A stretch of 64,000 nucleotides of DNA from Amylostereum areolatum (taxonomy: Eukaryota > Basidiomycota > Agaricomycetes > Russulales > Stereaceae). The stretch is from the NCBI GenBank assembly GCA_012932865.1, contig SAXG01000048.1:290357-354356 (forward strand), given 5' to 3'. Positions 1 through 11,400 of this stretch are shown here, in pieces (the first letter of the stretch is position 1; each line of letters opens with the position of its first letter). Made by a program: the position numbers and the translations under genes. The notes below the pieces were generated by a model. It was not told the origin of the DNA and made no database searches. It worked only from the letters and a program-made list of their open reading frames with translations.

Positions 1-688
1 TGACGAGTCGTCGTTGCTGCTAACAGCGGAGCTGCTTACGCCAGACTCGGTACCCTCTGCCGATGGCGTTGCTTGCAAGGGTGGGTGCTGGGGAGTTGGG
101 TAGGGAGGTTGTATTGATGATTGAGAAAATTCGCCGACCCAGCTAGACTGGGAGTCCGTGAGGGGTGAAGGAGCCTCTTCTAGGGCGGAGTAAGATAGTA
201 CAGACACAGAGCCGTTGTCGGACACTGCGTCGCCCTCGTGTACGAACTCGACACTCGACGCCAACGAGGCCTCTGACGGTGGGTTATGGGGATGTGTCGG
301 AAGCTCCAAGTGCTCGGACGCAGATACTCGCTTTTCGCGTGATGCCTTGAGAAGAGACTGGAGTTCTGTGGTGAGGGCCTCGACGTCCATGTCGGTGAGC
401 ACGTTCTCCGCGAGGATGGGGAGGTGTGCCATAGTAGTAAATGAGATGTCCTGCAGGTTCTGCTGGAACCGTTTGCGAACACTACACTCTGCAGTCAGAT
501 AGATGCAAGCGCAGCGAGCGATGAACGTACTTTTCTCGCGCCGACCGCTCCTGCATCATCGTATTCCGCACGTCTTCGAGGCGGTTGACGGTGTAGCGCC
601 CGACCATGTACAGCCCACCGACGACGCCTGCGGTCTTCGCATATCCGTTCCGTCGTTCGTTGAAGTAGTTGCCTATAGATTTGAACAT
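1..688 (-). CDS. PEX3: Peroxin-3 (PEX3), 5' part; gene runs off the window
   Basis: N-terminal part of PEX3, the peroxisomal membrane anchor that docks PEX19 and inserts peroxisomal membrane proteins. The start codon is at 688. The first residues (MFKSIGNYFNERRNGYAKTA) and the following short hydrophobic stretch GVVGGLYMVGRY are the membrane anchor typical of the family. Exon 1 is 531-688. A 49-nt intron (482-530, GT...TAG) follows, and exon 2 continues from 481 past position 1 without a stop. After the splice the protein reads RKRFQQNLQDISF, as expected for the family, and then an acidic, Ser/Pro-rich stretch. The C-terminal half lies outside the window. I am confident of the family from the N-terminus; the exact acceptor was chosen because it keeps the frame. 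Confidence 0.85.
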
Positions 689-977
689 CGTGACGGTCGA
701 GGTGGTGGTCGCATTCGTCGACGAAACATGCAGAAAAACACGAGGATGCGTTCGAGCTTCGCGGCGCCGGCGATGGGAGGGTGAGGTCGGTTAGGCGCCC
801 ACGGCTGCTGACGGCGCTTCCACTGCCGAGCACGTGTTTTCTGGCTTCACCTCCGACCACCACCAACTTGCGATTCTTTGTTCAAACCGTCTTCACTCTG
901 CTGTCTTTCGTTCGTACTGCTGGTGTCCTGGACAAGTAGTGGCCTGGACAAGTAAACCATGTATCTCCGGATCATTC

Positions 978-2193
978 ATGTCATCCCTCACGGACCTCGT
1001 TATCTTCGACGAAATCTTAGTCTCGACGACAGCAGTCGGACATGTCAATGAAAGGCTGTACGTTTGGACAGATGGTCTTTATGGTACCTCAGTCTGGGCT
1101 CATCGCAAGCGCGCTGAATTGGCATATAACCCGAGGGTCGCACGCGACGTGGCGTCCAACGCAGCCAACAGGATGGGCGAGTCGCTGCCGTATTCGATTC
1201 CGCGCAACTACAAGGGCGAGAAAAAGGATTCTAGATTCACCAGCGACCAGCATCCACCGTTGCTCTTCAAAGTCACGGTATTCCGACTCCTCACTACGTC
1301 GATTGTCGTCGGAGCAGGCATATTCAAGACGGTTCAGGTGTATCGCGGAGAGACGACGGTTGCGACGGTGGATTGGGTGCTCGCGGTCATTATGGGTGTT
1401 CTGTGAGTGTGTCGTGCCGCCTGGTTCGAACAGACGCGAAGTTTACAGTGGACGTATTCGCTTTTGCGTGTAGGATTTACTCGGGGACGAAATACGAACG
1501 TGTGAATTCCTCCTCCCTCCCGTGGGTTTTCCAGGACGATTATGGGTATGTGATCGTTCAACTGGTGAAATTCCTTGCCCTATGTGAGCACGCAGTGTTC
1601 CACCTTGCAGCCCCCGGATGACTGACCTTCACATCCGACAGCTTTGAGGAATACGATCTTGCTATCAGCCCCGATCATCTTGACCGCGCTGATGATGTCC
1701 CCGTTGGCCAACTTGCTCGTCGCTAAAGAACCGATCGCAGCCGACGCTAGCAATTTCGAGATCGGAGTGGAGCTGGCAAAGATGTTTGTGTACTTCATCC
1801 TGGTGCCGGTTGGCTACACTTTCGCTATCTTCGCCTTGGGTCGATCGGTGAGTTCTGTGATCTCTCCTAATACCGTGTCGCCTTGTTTGACCATCTCCAA
1901 ACACAGGTCTCTCGGATGTATAAGGATCACATGCCTGCGACGTACAAAGTCACAATCCAGAAGATAGTCGATACAGGTAGGTTTATCCTCCCTTCACCGC
2001 CCCTATTTCACAATGTGTTGTGGCAGTCATGCTCAAGCCATCGACTGGATACACATTCTGCGAGGGACGTATGGATACGTGTGCTACGATCATAGGCTTT
2101 TTCGTAGGAGTGGCGGCCACTACGTGGTGTATGATGTTGTTTTTCTACGTTCCAGAAGGGTTGACGTCGGAGCCAGGGCCACCGCATCAGTAA
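978..2193 (+). CDS. Hypothetical multi-pass membrane protein, five exons
   Basis: I do not recognise this family. Five exons join in one frame: 978-1402, 1474-1583, 1642-1847, 1907-1976 and 2027-2193, with canonical GT-AG introns of 50-71 nt. The predicted product is about 325 residues with four or more hydrophobic segments. One is near LLTTSIVVGAGIF, another near WVLAVIMGVLIYSG, then IILTALMMSPLANLL, FVYFILVPVGYTFAIFAL and, close to the C-terminus, ATIIGFFVGVAATTW. It is therefore probably an integral membrane protein of organelles or plasma membrane. It has no signal peptide I can see. I chose the ATG at 978 because the upstream in-frame part (from 834) has no coding look. It is divergent from PEX3, and the two start codons are about 290 bp apart. 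Confidence 0.6.
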
Positions 2194-3278
2194 AATACAT
2201 TGTTCATACTACGCAGTGCTACAGATTGTAATGGGAGGGGGGGATGAAAGACGTGCGAATTAACAGGAAACACACGACACAATATAACTTCAATACCAAC
2301 GCGTCTTCTGAAGATTAGAGCCATCCACCAGCATCCACCAACATCGACCGCGTCCCAGTCATTGGCACCCCACCTGATATGCGTGTCAAGAGTAAAGTGG
2401 GCCTTCACCTTGCTCGGCGCGCAACATCCCGCGCTATCTCATTTACAACCATGCCATTGCATCTGCATCAATATGAACGAAGTGTGGATTCCTTGAAGCT
2501 ATATTCCGTGCAATAAGTACATATATATATACGAAGGATGGTCCGTAGGGTGACCAAAGACAGCCTTCTGCACGTACCAGACCGTTATTTACGGCTCTGC
2601 GCAGTGCGCACGCGTATGTACAGTATTGATACATCAACGAAGCGTGCGCATGAGCAGGACTCAGGGAGAGGGAACGAGGCGGGCGGCGTTAGATGACACA
2701 CGGTGATGAAGTAATACAAAAGAGGGCGAAGCACGTGCCTCTTATAATTTTGCTGCGACGAATTACGGGCTGGAGAAACCTAGCTCGTTCCTCGCAAGGT
2801 AACCAGCCAGTGGTCGCGCTCAGCGCCAAGCGCCGGCTCCAGCCAAAAATCCTCCGCACTCGCAGTTCTGAGTAGTCTCCGTGGCTGACCGAACTCAGAA
2901 GATAGTCGTTCTGAGTATTCTGAGTTCGTATGACTCAACCTTGGCCGCAGGCTGTTAGGTTTGAGGGGAGAATTTCTCGTGGCAACAGACACAAGAGGAC
3001 TGTGGTCATTTCGCATTCAATTACGAATCTGCGTTACCTGCCTGAAGTTTCCCGATTCCTCAGAGTTCTGTCAAGCGCCATCAACAGGTTTAATAGGCCT
3101 CGTACTCAACTTGAATTTGACGACGGGGAACTCGTATATTATGACAGATCTGGGGAAAACAAGTAAGTGATCATTACAGCAGTGTCCCAATCGATATACT
3201 CACCAAGATACAGTAGCTGACTTTTGGACGCTCGGTTACACAGGACGATGTTGGTATAAGGGAAAACGAATACACGGT
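2194..3278. other. Intergenic region without a recognisable gene
   Basis: No convincing reading frame is present. It lies between the 3' ends of the membrane protein gene and the minus-strand F-box gene. A short AT repeat (about 2519-2532) is present. Around 2860-2935 several copies of a TTCTGAGT/ACTCAGAA motif form a small palindrome with 10-bp arms (CGAACTCAGA and TCTGAGTTCG). The nearby string GGCTGACCGAACTC also occurs at 6389, so this may be a remnant of the same small repeat family. Confidence 0.4.
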
Positions 3279-5000
3279 TCATTCGACCCACTCGAGAACC
3301 GGCACCAGGACCCTCGCCTCTGGCAACCGTAGAGGCGTCTCCAAGTGATCCTTGAACACCCTCGCGTCCAACTGCAAATATTGAGGGCTGCGACGCTCCG
3401 GATGCCCTATGCGGTGTTGTAAGCGCGCGCAGAGCATCTCTATGAGCGGACCCCACTCCAGCTGGTCGTGCCACGGATCTTTAGGATTGCGCTTTAACCG
3501 CAAGGTATGCAGCGCAGGCAATAAAAGCCCTGGTGTAGGGAGTGAAATCGCCCTGGATGGTCCCGCGTCATTTTCGTCCTCCTCGCGCCACGCCATGGAC
3601 GGGTCGCCGAGCGCAGCCACCAGCGCCGGGTCCGGATTTTCCAAGTTGAGGGTGTGGACGTGGCGAAAGCCTGGGCGCTGAAGATAGACGACCCAATCGC
3701 TGCGCTGGTGCGACAACGTGCGGAGCGTGATACTTTGCATAACATCGGCGTCGAGCGCGGAGGAGAGTCCGTAGAAAATTCTCGTAACATAGTATGGTCC
3801 GGTTTGTGGGGGAAAGGATAGATGCACACGGGCGTGCTTATTCCCGATGAAAGGAGGTCGAGACGAACAGAGGGATATGGGTCTCTGGGATTCTTCTTTG
3901 CCGAGCACGATGGAGAGGTTGTGTGTTCGATCAGAAACTTGTGAGATCCCCAGACCAAGGGCGGCGTGCGATGACTGATCTGGCTGTTGGATGAACTCGG
4001 CGATGACTTGAAAGAGCTTTTTGTACAGGGGATACGAATCCGTCTGAGGCAGGTCCGGTCGGACGATCAACTCGGTCAATGCAGGGTATGAAAGTATGCG
4101 CAGAAATGCGAGGGATCGGGTTAGAGGACCAACGAGGTGCATCGAACGCAGGGCCTGCATCATGACATTAAAATCCCACGGAAGACGCATCATATCGGGG
4201 ATGACATGGGCGAAACGTAGAATCTCGAGAGCCGGTGATCCCCTCAAAATGTCGAAGAATTGGATGAGCGATGGTCGATCGTCGTCTGGGAGCGGGGGAG
4301 TGAGCAAAATGGTTAAATGAGTGAGAGAGATTGCAGTCCACGGGATGAAGCAATTTCGTAGAGAAAGGAATGTGAGACGGGGGGCCACAATTGGTTGGCG
4401 GGCGTAGTCTTCCGCGGCCACGCGCAATTGGGACGTATCGAGGTCGACCTCCCGAAGGTTTGGCAAGGTGCGACCGGAAAGGGTGTTGAGGCGCGAGACC
4501 ACACCCCAGTGCGTTGCCTCTGACACACGCAGGAGTGCGACGCGTTCAGCTTCGTCCCGCACGACATCCGTCGTTTCGGGTCCGTATGGGCGATATGGAG
4601 TTTCAAAGACATATACGTTCAGCGGGAATGTACCTGCATATCGCAGCATAGTGTCCAAAGCTCGGGGAAGCGTGCCAATATGACGGGCCCAGATTCTAGG
4701 CAGACGAAATAGGAGGTTTCTCCACGTTTGGCATACATGGGAGAGTCGAACCCAACCGAGATTCCCCCCCGCTCGAGGTTGCGAAGAAATAGGTCGTCCG
4801 CTGTCTGAGATGATGGGGGGTTGGGGCGGATCGATGTCGGATACGTAGTGCATGACTTCGCCAATGACTTCGAGGGGAATGTGGGAGATTGCGGTATAGG
4901 TATTTCTGCGCGCTGTGAATTCAAGTAAGATTTGCTTGAGCTCCTCGATGTCATGGTCGATATGTTCTGCGACTTGGCGTCGAATGGCTCCGGAAATCAT
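3279..5000 (-). CDS. F-box domain protein (agaricomycete type)
   Basis: Single-exon gene of 573 residues. Residues about 38-110 form an F-box-like motif: HIPLEVIGEVMHYV, a linker rich in proline, then LSHVCQTWRNLLFRLPRIWA. This is the layout of the large F-box families of mushroom genomes, where the motif would bind Skp1 in an SCF ubiquitin ligase and the rest would select the substrate. The remaining 460 residues have irregular leucine-rich repeats (for example LTFLSLRNCFIPW and PALEILRFAHV). The substrate is unknown. The start at 5000 is the first ATG of the frame and leaves a normal N-terminal helix before the F-box. The gene appears intact. Such genes are highly duplicated and quickly evolving, so no orthology is claimed. 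Confidence 0.75.
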   Translation of the reverse strand: MISGAIRRQVAEHIDHDIEELKQILLEFTARRNTYTAISHIPLEVIGEVMHYVSDIDPPQPPIISDSGRPISSQPRAGGNLGWVRLSHVCQTWRNLLFRLPRIWARHIGTLPRALDTMLRYAGTFPLNVYVFETPYRPYGPETTDVVRDEAERVALLRVSEATHWGVVSRLNTLSGRTLPNLREVDLDTSQLRVAAEDYARQPIVAPRLTFLSLRNCFIPWTAISLTHLTILLTPPLPDDDRPSLIQFFDILRGSPALEILRFAHVIPDMMRLPWDFNVMMQALRSMHLVGPLTRSLAFLRILSYPALTELIVRPDLPQTDSYPLYKKLFQVIAEFIQQPDQSSHAALGLGISQVSDRTHNLSIVLGKEESQRPISLCSSRPPFIGNKHARVHLSFPPQTGPYYVTRIFYGLSSALDADVMQSITLRTLSHQRSDWVVYLQRPGFRHVHTLNLENPDPALVAALGDPSMAWREEDENDAGPSRAISLPTPGLLLPALHTLRLKRNPKDPWHDQLEWGPLIEMLCARLQHRIGHPERRSPQYLQLDARVFKDHLETPLRLPEARVLVPVLEWVE

Positions 5001-5413
5001 AGAGGGAATGCGATCAGCGCCAATTTCAATGGCTCTTGTCTGAGCGGCGGCTTTCCAGTAGTTCGGTCTACATGACCAGTACGAGACAGGTGGATAGTAT
5101 AGTGAATAAGGACACAGCTATACGATATAGCGACGAACACTTACTGTCCGCCGCTTCCCAGGTCGATTGCATTTGCCGCACTTGTGGTGTTTTCGAGGAC
5201 CATTGTTCTGCTCGCAGTCTCAGTCGAGGCCAAAGCCCCGCTCAGTGCACTCGCAAATCACGTCCTTCGGAACAGCTACTGATACAGTTATCCTAACCTT
5301 GAAGCTTGGTGTCGATGAACGTCGAAGTGCAAACCGAAACAAAGGTTGGCGCTGGCGGCGACAAACATGTCTAGACTTCCCACGGATTTAGTCTACTTTT
5401 ACTCGCGATAACC

Positions 5414-6408
5414 TTGTCGAGAGTTCGGTCAGCCGGTGGTCGGCATATCATGTGACGTCTCTTTTCGAACACCGACCGCCTTACAGCTACAGTGCTAACC
5501 TGCAAACATAATCTTAGTATATTCTTTCCTGAGGTCTCCTCGTCCTTCTACATCAGCATCAGCGTCGTTTGGGATCCACCGAGGGTGTACAAGGATGTAC
5601 ATCGCTACTTCCGGGTCAGGATCCCAGGATTCTCGTCAGCAGAATCAGGATGACTTTTAGTAGTAAGTTCTCTTCGTCTGTATGCATCCCTCGCCGCCGT
5701 TTCCTCCTCTTCCAAACACGTAACATTGGCACCAGGCCCTCTGGCACTTGCCCGTTTATCCCATTCTTTTGCTGATCCTCACGCAATCATGCTACACGCA
5801 CTTTCTCCTCCAGCTATCAACCTCAAACCCTGTCCGCCTCCCTTGGCCCCATCGACAGGACTCACCCACTCGGGACTCACTTCTTCCACCCTCTTCGAGG
5901 AGACATTGGTCGGCGCGGACCAACACGAGCTCATGACATATGCCCACGCGCGGGACATACTCGAGCAGAACCTTGTCGAGAGGGTTACCCCGCGCTCTAC
6001 CAGGCGAACCCATCCCTGGGTCTCTCGACGTGACCTTTCGCGCGCGCAAATGCTTGTTTCTCCTTCAGCATCGCTTCCTCCTCGTCCCAGCTTATTCATA
6101 TCCGAATCGAAGAAAGTTCCCGCCCCTCAATTTCCCTGCAAACATCCCGCCTTCAAGCTTCAAGCTTCAAGCTCCAGGATTCAAGGTCGATGGCTCAGCC
6201 TCTACTACTAATTTAGCAGCATCTGTTGCTGTACCCTTCGGCTACTACACAGACACCTCAGCTCATTGTGCAGGCTGTGAACCCACTGTAGACACCACCT
6301 GTACTGTAGATATCAAATCATATTTTCATATTTTCAGGTTATTGTTTGGATAAGCCTCAACATTTCGTGAGAAGTTCGGCAAAGCTCGGCTGACCGAACT
6401 CTCGACAA
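5414..6408. mobile_element. Possible MITE of about 1 kb bounded by 22-bp inverted repeats
   Basis: A perfect 22-bp inverted repeat lies at 5414-5435 and 6387-6408 (core GAGAGTTCGGTCAGCCG). Just outside both copies the motif ACTCGCG recurs, so the similarity extends imperfectly by another 10-15 bp. The interior has no credible gene; the longest frame (5726-6211) looks like chance. I found no clear target-site duplication. The motif GGCTGACCGAACTC also appears near 2883. The size, paired inverted ends and lack of coding capacity suggest a non-autonomous DNA element, but this is inference. The rest of the 5001-6504 gap holds only the promoters of the F-box and PTPA genes. Confidence 0.35.
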
Positions 6409-6504
6409 CGACGCGCGAGTGATAGCAAACGTCTGATGAGAGGATCCCGAGGTACGAGGGTTGACTCCATCGACGTCTGCTTTAGGAGACTACACGGATT
6501 CAAG

Positions 6505-8072
6505 ATGTCCAACTCACCAGAAACAATCATGACTCTCACCCTTGCTCCTCCCTTCCAAGCTCCCCAAAAGGCGATCCTGATTCCGGAGCAACTCAATGCT
6601 TTTCAGACATCAAAGACCCATGCCGATATTGTGCAATACATCACTATCCTGAACGACGCCGTGATCGGGGTGAAGCTTACGGACGAGTGCAGCTTGTCTC
6701 CGGTGCGCCTCTGTCGGGTTCTTTCCGTATAGCTTGAGGGCTGAGCAGTTTTGTTGGGTTGAAGGGAGCAGCCGCAGTTCTGGATGTACTGGAGAAAGTG
6801 GAGGGTTTGGCAAGGGAGACACCGCCGGTGGACAATAAAGCATCAAGGTTTGGGAACCCGGCATTTAGGACGTTTTATGACAAGGTCCAAGAGGTGTGTT
6901 CCCGCCCTTCCACCCTTGATCAAGTTGTTTAATTTCGCCTGAACAGGCATCGAGGGCGTTGCATGAGACGCTGCCCGGGATTCCTGGGGAGGCGATCGAA
7001 GAGGTGTCTCCGTACTTCAATGAGGCGTGGGGGAATCGGAACCGGATCGACTATGGGAGTGGGATGGAGCTGAACTTTTTATGCTGGCTGTGAGTGTCCT
7101 ATATCTCATTTTTGTTAGGAAGACTCACTCATGGGGGGCTCTTTTTAGGATCTGTTTGGAACGCCTGGGGGTGCTGCAGAAGAGTGATCATGTTGGGTTG
7201 GTCGTGCGCGTGTTTTGGAGGTCAGTTCTTTTGGGTCGGCTTTTATGTGTTCGTGGGCTGACCATAGGATCAGGTATATCCAGGTCATGAGGACGCTGCA
7301 GTCGACGTACTGGCTCGAGCCTGCGGGGTCACACGGCGTGTGGGGCTTGGACGATTATCATTTCTTGCCATTCTTGTTTGGATCGGCCCAGCTACGAGGT
7401 GCGTCACTTTATTTCCTACTTTGATGAATGCCGTGCGATGATTTTGAAGGGCATAAGTATCTGCGACCGAAGTCAATCCACGACAGTGAGGTTGTGGACG
7501 AGTTCGCGAAGGACTACATGTATCTGGCTTGCATTAAGTTTATCAACTCGGTAGGTGTCTCACTGCCTTTTGACTCCCAGGACTCTAACAATGCGTGTGC
7601 CTTTGTAGGTCAAGACGGCATCTCTGCGATGGCACTCTCCCATGCTGGACGATATATCGGCGGTACATCCCCTGACGTCATTACTGTCCATCCGCTTTGC
7701 TCAACCTCGTTCTCGCAGGTCAAAACATGGGAAAAAGTCAACCATGGCATGATCAAAATGTATCTTGCGGAGGTCCTGGGCAAGCTTCCCGTCATCCAGC
7801 ATTTCCTGTTCGGCACCATCCTACCGTACGACGGGCCTGCACTTCCCGCGTCGTCCGTGGATGCAAACGATCCCCATTTTGGACATGCGCACGCACACGG
7901 GAACGGCGAGCTTGGGGGTGCGGGGCAGAAGGAGGTCGGTTGGGGCGACTGCTGTGGGATCCCGGTCCCATCCGTATTCGCAGCAGCGCATGCAGAAAAG
8001 GGAAAGCAGGCGGTTTTGGGAGGGCTCCCGCTAGCCAGTGGCCCAGGAGTTCGACCCGTTCCCTTCGACTAG
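6505..8072 (+). CDS. Serine/threonine protein phosphatase 2A activator (PTPA/Rrd family)
   Basis: PTPA is a peptidyl-prolyl isomerase that activates PP2A catalytic subunits together with ATP. Eight exons can be joined: 6505-6702, 6765-6893, 6947-7089, 7149-7220, 7268-7398, 7450-7550, 7609-7662 and 7719-8072. Conserved blocks appear in family order: [65 protein letters not shown], and [13 protein letters not shown] near the C-terminus. The C-terminal tail of about 80 residues is rich in His, Gly and Ala, and is longer than in human PTPA. The exon 1/exon 2 junction is the least certain; I chose donor 6703 and acceptor 6764 because they keep the frame and join SLSP to the AAAVLDVL helix. I cannot decide between the Rrd1 and Rrd2 subtypes. 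Confidence 0.85.
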
Positions 8073-8442
8073 CGCTGCTTGGTTGGTAGACCGATTTGTG
8101 TGACCTATTGTACATGTATCTGGAGCACGTATCGCTTCACTATGTAATACTTCATGGCATTGGCCCTCTAGCAATACAAAGGATAGCAATTGGATTGACG
8201 GGGAGTGGGTCGCCGTGGGAGCAGAGCCTTTGGAGCCGTGACCACGTTGTCATCCCGGCGTTTGCCGACTGAGACCCTCAGCCCGCGGCTGTTCGTCCCT
8301 TTGAACTTTCGTCACTTTTTCCCTCGTCGCCAACGAGGCCCACGACGACGACGACCCCGACGACTGCCGGCAATAGCATCGACTCCATAGATCTCTAGCT
8401 GAACACCTCCACTCTCTTCTTAATCCCTCGGTCTTGCCCACC
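8073..8442. other. Promoter region of the chitin synthase gene
   Basis: No gene is seen in these 370 bases between the PTPA stop and the chitin synthase start. The last 60 bases are pyrimidine-rich (CCTCCACTCTCTTCTT), as is common just upstream of fungal start codons. The start has a good context (CCCACCATGA). Confidence 0.4.
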
Positions 8443-11400
8443 ATGAACAGGCAGTCGACAGTGCTGCATCAGCAGCTCGAAGCTGTCACCGACCTCTCCC
8501 AACTCTCCTCCATCTCAGACGATGTGATCGTCTCGTGCCTTCGCGAGCGGTTCCTGTCCGACAATATCTACACCAACATCGGGACATCTTCCCTCGTCGC
8601 CGTTAACCCTCACAAGTATGTTCCCAGCAACGCCGACTCGGTCATGCACAAGTACGCCGCCGAATATCGCAACACCATCGAGGGCGTGGACCGCTTGCCA
8701 CCGCACATATTTCAGCTCGCGAACAATGCATACTACCACATGCGGAGGACCACGCAGGACCAGTCGATCTTACTCAGGTGAGTCTCCACTCGTGCCTTCC
8801 TGCGTCGCTGAGCTAAGCGCTGTATTTCCCTCAGCGGCGAGACGGGCAGCGGCAAGTCAGAGAACCGTCGGCTGGCCATCAAAAGTATCCTCGAGCTCAG
8901 CGTGAGCAACCCTGGCAAGAAGGGATCCAAGCTAGCACACCAGCTCCCTGCCGCCGAGTTCGTTCTCGAGTCGTTCGGTAGCGCTCGCACGCTCTTCAAC
9001 GGCAATGCTTCCCGCTTCGGAAAGTACACAGAGCTCCAGTTCTCCGACCGTGGTCGCTTGTCCGGTGTGAAGACCCTCGATTACTACCTCGAACGCAACC
9101 GCGTCGCTGGGGCACCTTCGGGCGAACGCAACTTCCATATCTTTTACTACCTCGTTGCCGGCGCGTCACCAGAGGAGCGTCAGCACATGCATCTTTTGGA
9201 CAAAACCACTTTCCGATACCTTGGTCAGCGCGGCGTTCCCCTCACCCGCCAGAACGTCCGCGACGACGACGCCCTGCGCTTTGATCAATTGAAGGTCGCC
9301 CTCAAGAATGTTGGGTTCTCCAAGCGGCACGTGGCGCAGACCTGTCAGCTTGTCGCCGCCATCCTCCACCTCGGCAACCTCGAGTTTACCATTGACCGCA
9401 GTCGGGACGAGGATGCTGCCGTCGTTCGTAACACGGATGTGCTCGCTATCGTAGCCGAGTTCTTAGGTGTCACCACCTCCGCCCTCGAGACCGCGCTTTC
9501 CTACCGCACCAAGCTTGTCAAGAAGGAGCTTTGCACTGTGTTCCTCGACCCCGATGGCGCTTCCGACAACAGGGACGACCTGGCGAAGACCCTCTATTCT
9601 CTCTTGTTCGCGTGGTTGAACGAGCACATCAACGAACGCCTCTGCCGCGACGACTTCACCACGTTCATCGGGCTCTTCGACCTTCCCGGCCCTCAGAACC
9701 TCACCAGCCGACCAAACTCACTCGATCAGTTCTGCATCAACTACGCGAACGAGCGTATGCTGAATTTCGTCCAGAAGAGGCTTTTCGAGAGCCATGTGGC
9801 GGAGTACAACAGCGAGGGCATCGCGCGCTTCGTCCCCCAGGTTCCTTACTTCGACAACACGGAATGTGTGCGACTCCTTCACAATAAGCCCGGCGGGCTC
9901 ATCCACATCATGGACGATCAGGCCCGCCGTGCGCCCAGGAAGACAGACCACACGATGGTGGAGGCCTTCGGCAAGCGCTGGGGCAATCACTCCTCCTTCA
10001 AGGTTGGCGCCATGGACCGCGCTGGCTTCCCCACCTTCACGGTCAACCACTTCAACGGTCCTGTGACTTACACGTCGGAGGGCTTCCTTGAGCGCAATGT
10101 CGATGCTCTTAACCCTGATTTCGTCTCCCTTCTGCGCGGCAACACTCACACCGAGGGTCCTGAAGGCGGATCCATCAACCCCTTCGTCCGCGGTCTCTTC
10201 TCTGGAAAGGCGATTGCGACGCAGATGCACCCACGCAACGAGGATACCATCGTTTCCGCGCAACAGCCCGTCAAGCCTATGCGTACTCCTTCGACTCGTC
10301 GCAAAAACACCGTCAAGCGCCAGCCTACACTGGGCGGCATCGATGAGAAGGGCGGCGAAGAGGAGGACACCGGACCTACGACTGGCAACCCGTGCATCGC
10401 GGGCGAGTTCCGCTCTGCGCTCGACACCTTGTTCGAAACTCTTGAGGAAACGCAGACGTGGTACGTGTTCTGCGTGAACCCGAACGACTCGCAGCTTCCG
10501 AACCAGCTCGAGGGACGCGCGGTCAAGGGCCAGATCCGCAGCTACGGTCTACCGGAGATCGCGCGGCGCTGTGTGAACGTGTTTGAGGTCGGGATGACGC
10601 CGCGCGAGTTCTGCGACCGCTATAGGGAACAGATCGCCGGGGCTGGCGTGGTGGAGGGAGACACGAGGGAGCAAATCGATCAGGCAAGGAGCGTGCTAGA
10701 TCTTCAGGATAAAGATCTTGTCCTTGGGCAGTACAAGGTCAGTCGGGTCTTCTAGTTGTGTGGCCCGTCAACTGATAAATGTGTTCAGGTGTTCTTATCC
10801 CAAGTCGCCTTTCACAAGCTTGACGACTATCTCCGTGCCAAGGATACCGATGAACTCAAGCGCCACCGCATGCGTGACGCTGAGGTCGAAGCCGGTCTTG
10901 ATCCCCGAGGCATGGCAGACCCATATGCCCCCTATCGCAGCCCCGAAACCGAGGGTGATGCATTCTCGGACCCTTACCCTACGGGCTACAACAACGAGCA
11001 GTTCAACCAATCAAGCCAGGCCATCCCTCTCGTGGCTAACGCGTCTCCGTTCCAACGGGCGGACATGTATGGTGACTACGACGACCGCCAATCCCTTAGG
11101 AGTGACGATTTCGACGGTCGCAGTCGCTTGACGAGCAACCGCGACGAGACCATGTCGATCGCGACCGAGTCTTACGCGCCCTCGAGGAACATGTTTCAGA
11201 ATGCGGACAAGAAGGCGTTGTTGGAGCGAGAAGCGCTGCCTGGGGAGGTGCAAGACGGCGAGACGGCCGAGGTTCTCAAGGAGAGTTCCGCGCGTCGGCG
11301 CTGGGTCGCACTCTGTTGGATCCTGACCTGGTGGGTGCCGAACCCCTTCCTCAAGTGGTTCGGCCGCATGAAGCGTATGGACGTCCGGCAAGCCTGGCGC

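Noticed and set aside
834..977. Upstream in-frame extension of the membrane protein gene
   Set aside because: The frame is open but the residues lack coding character and the ATG at 978 gives a sensible N-terminus.
5726..6211. 161-codon frame inside the possible MITE
   Set aside because: Low-complexity, overlaps other frames of similar length, and has no splice or motif support.
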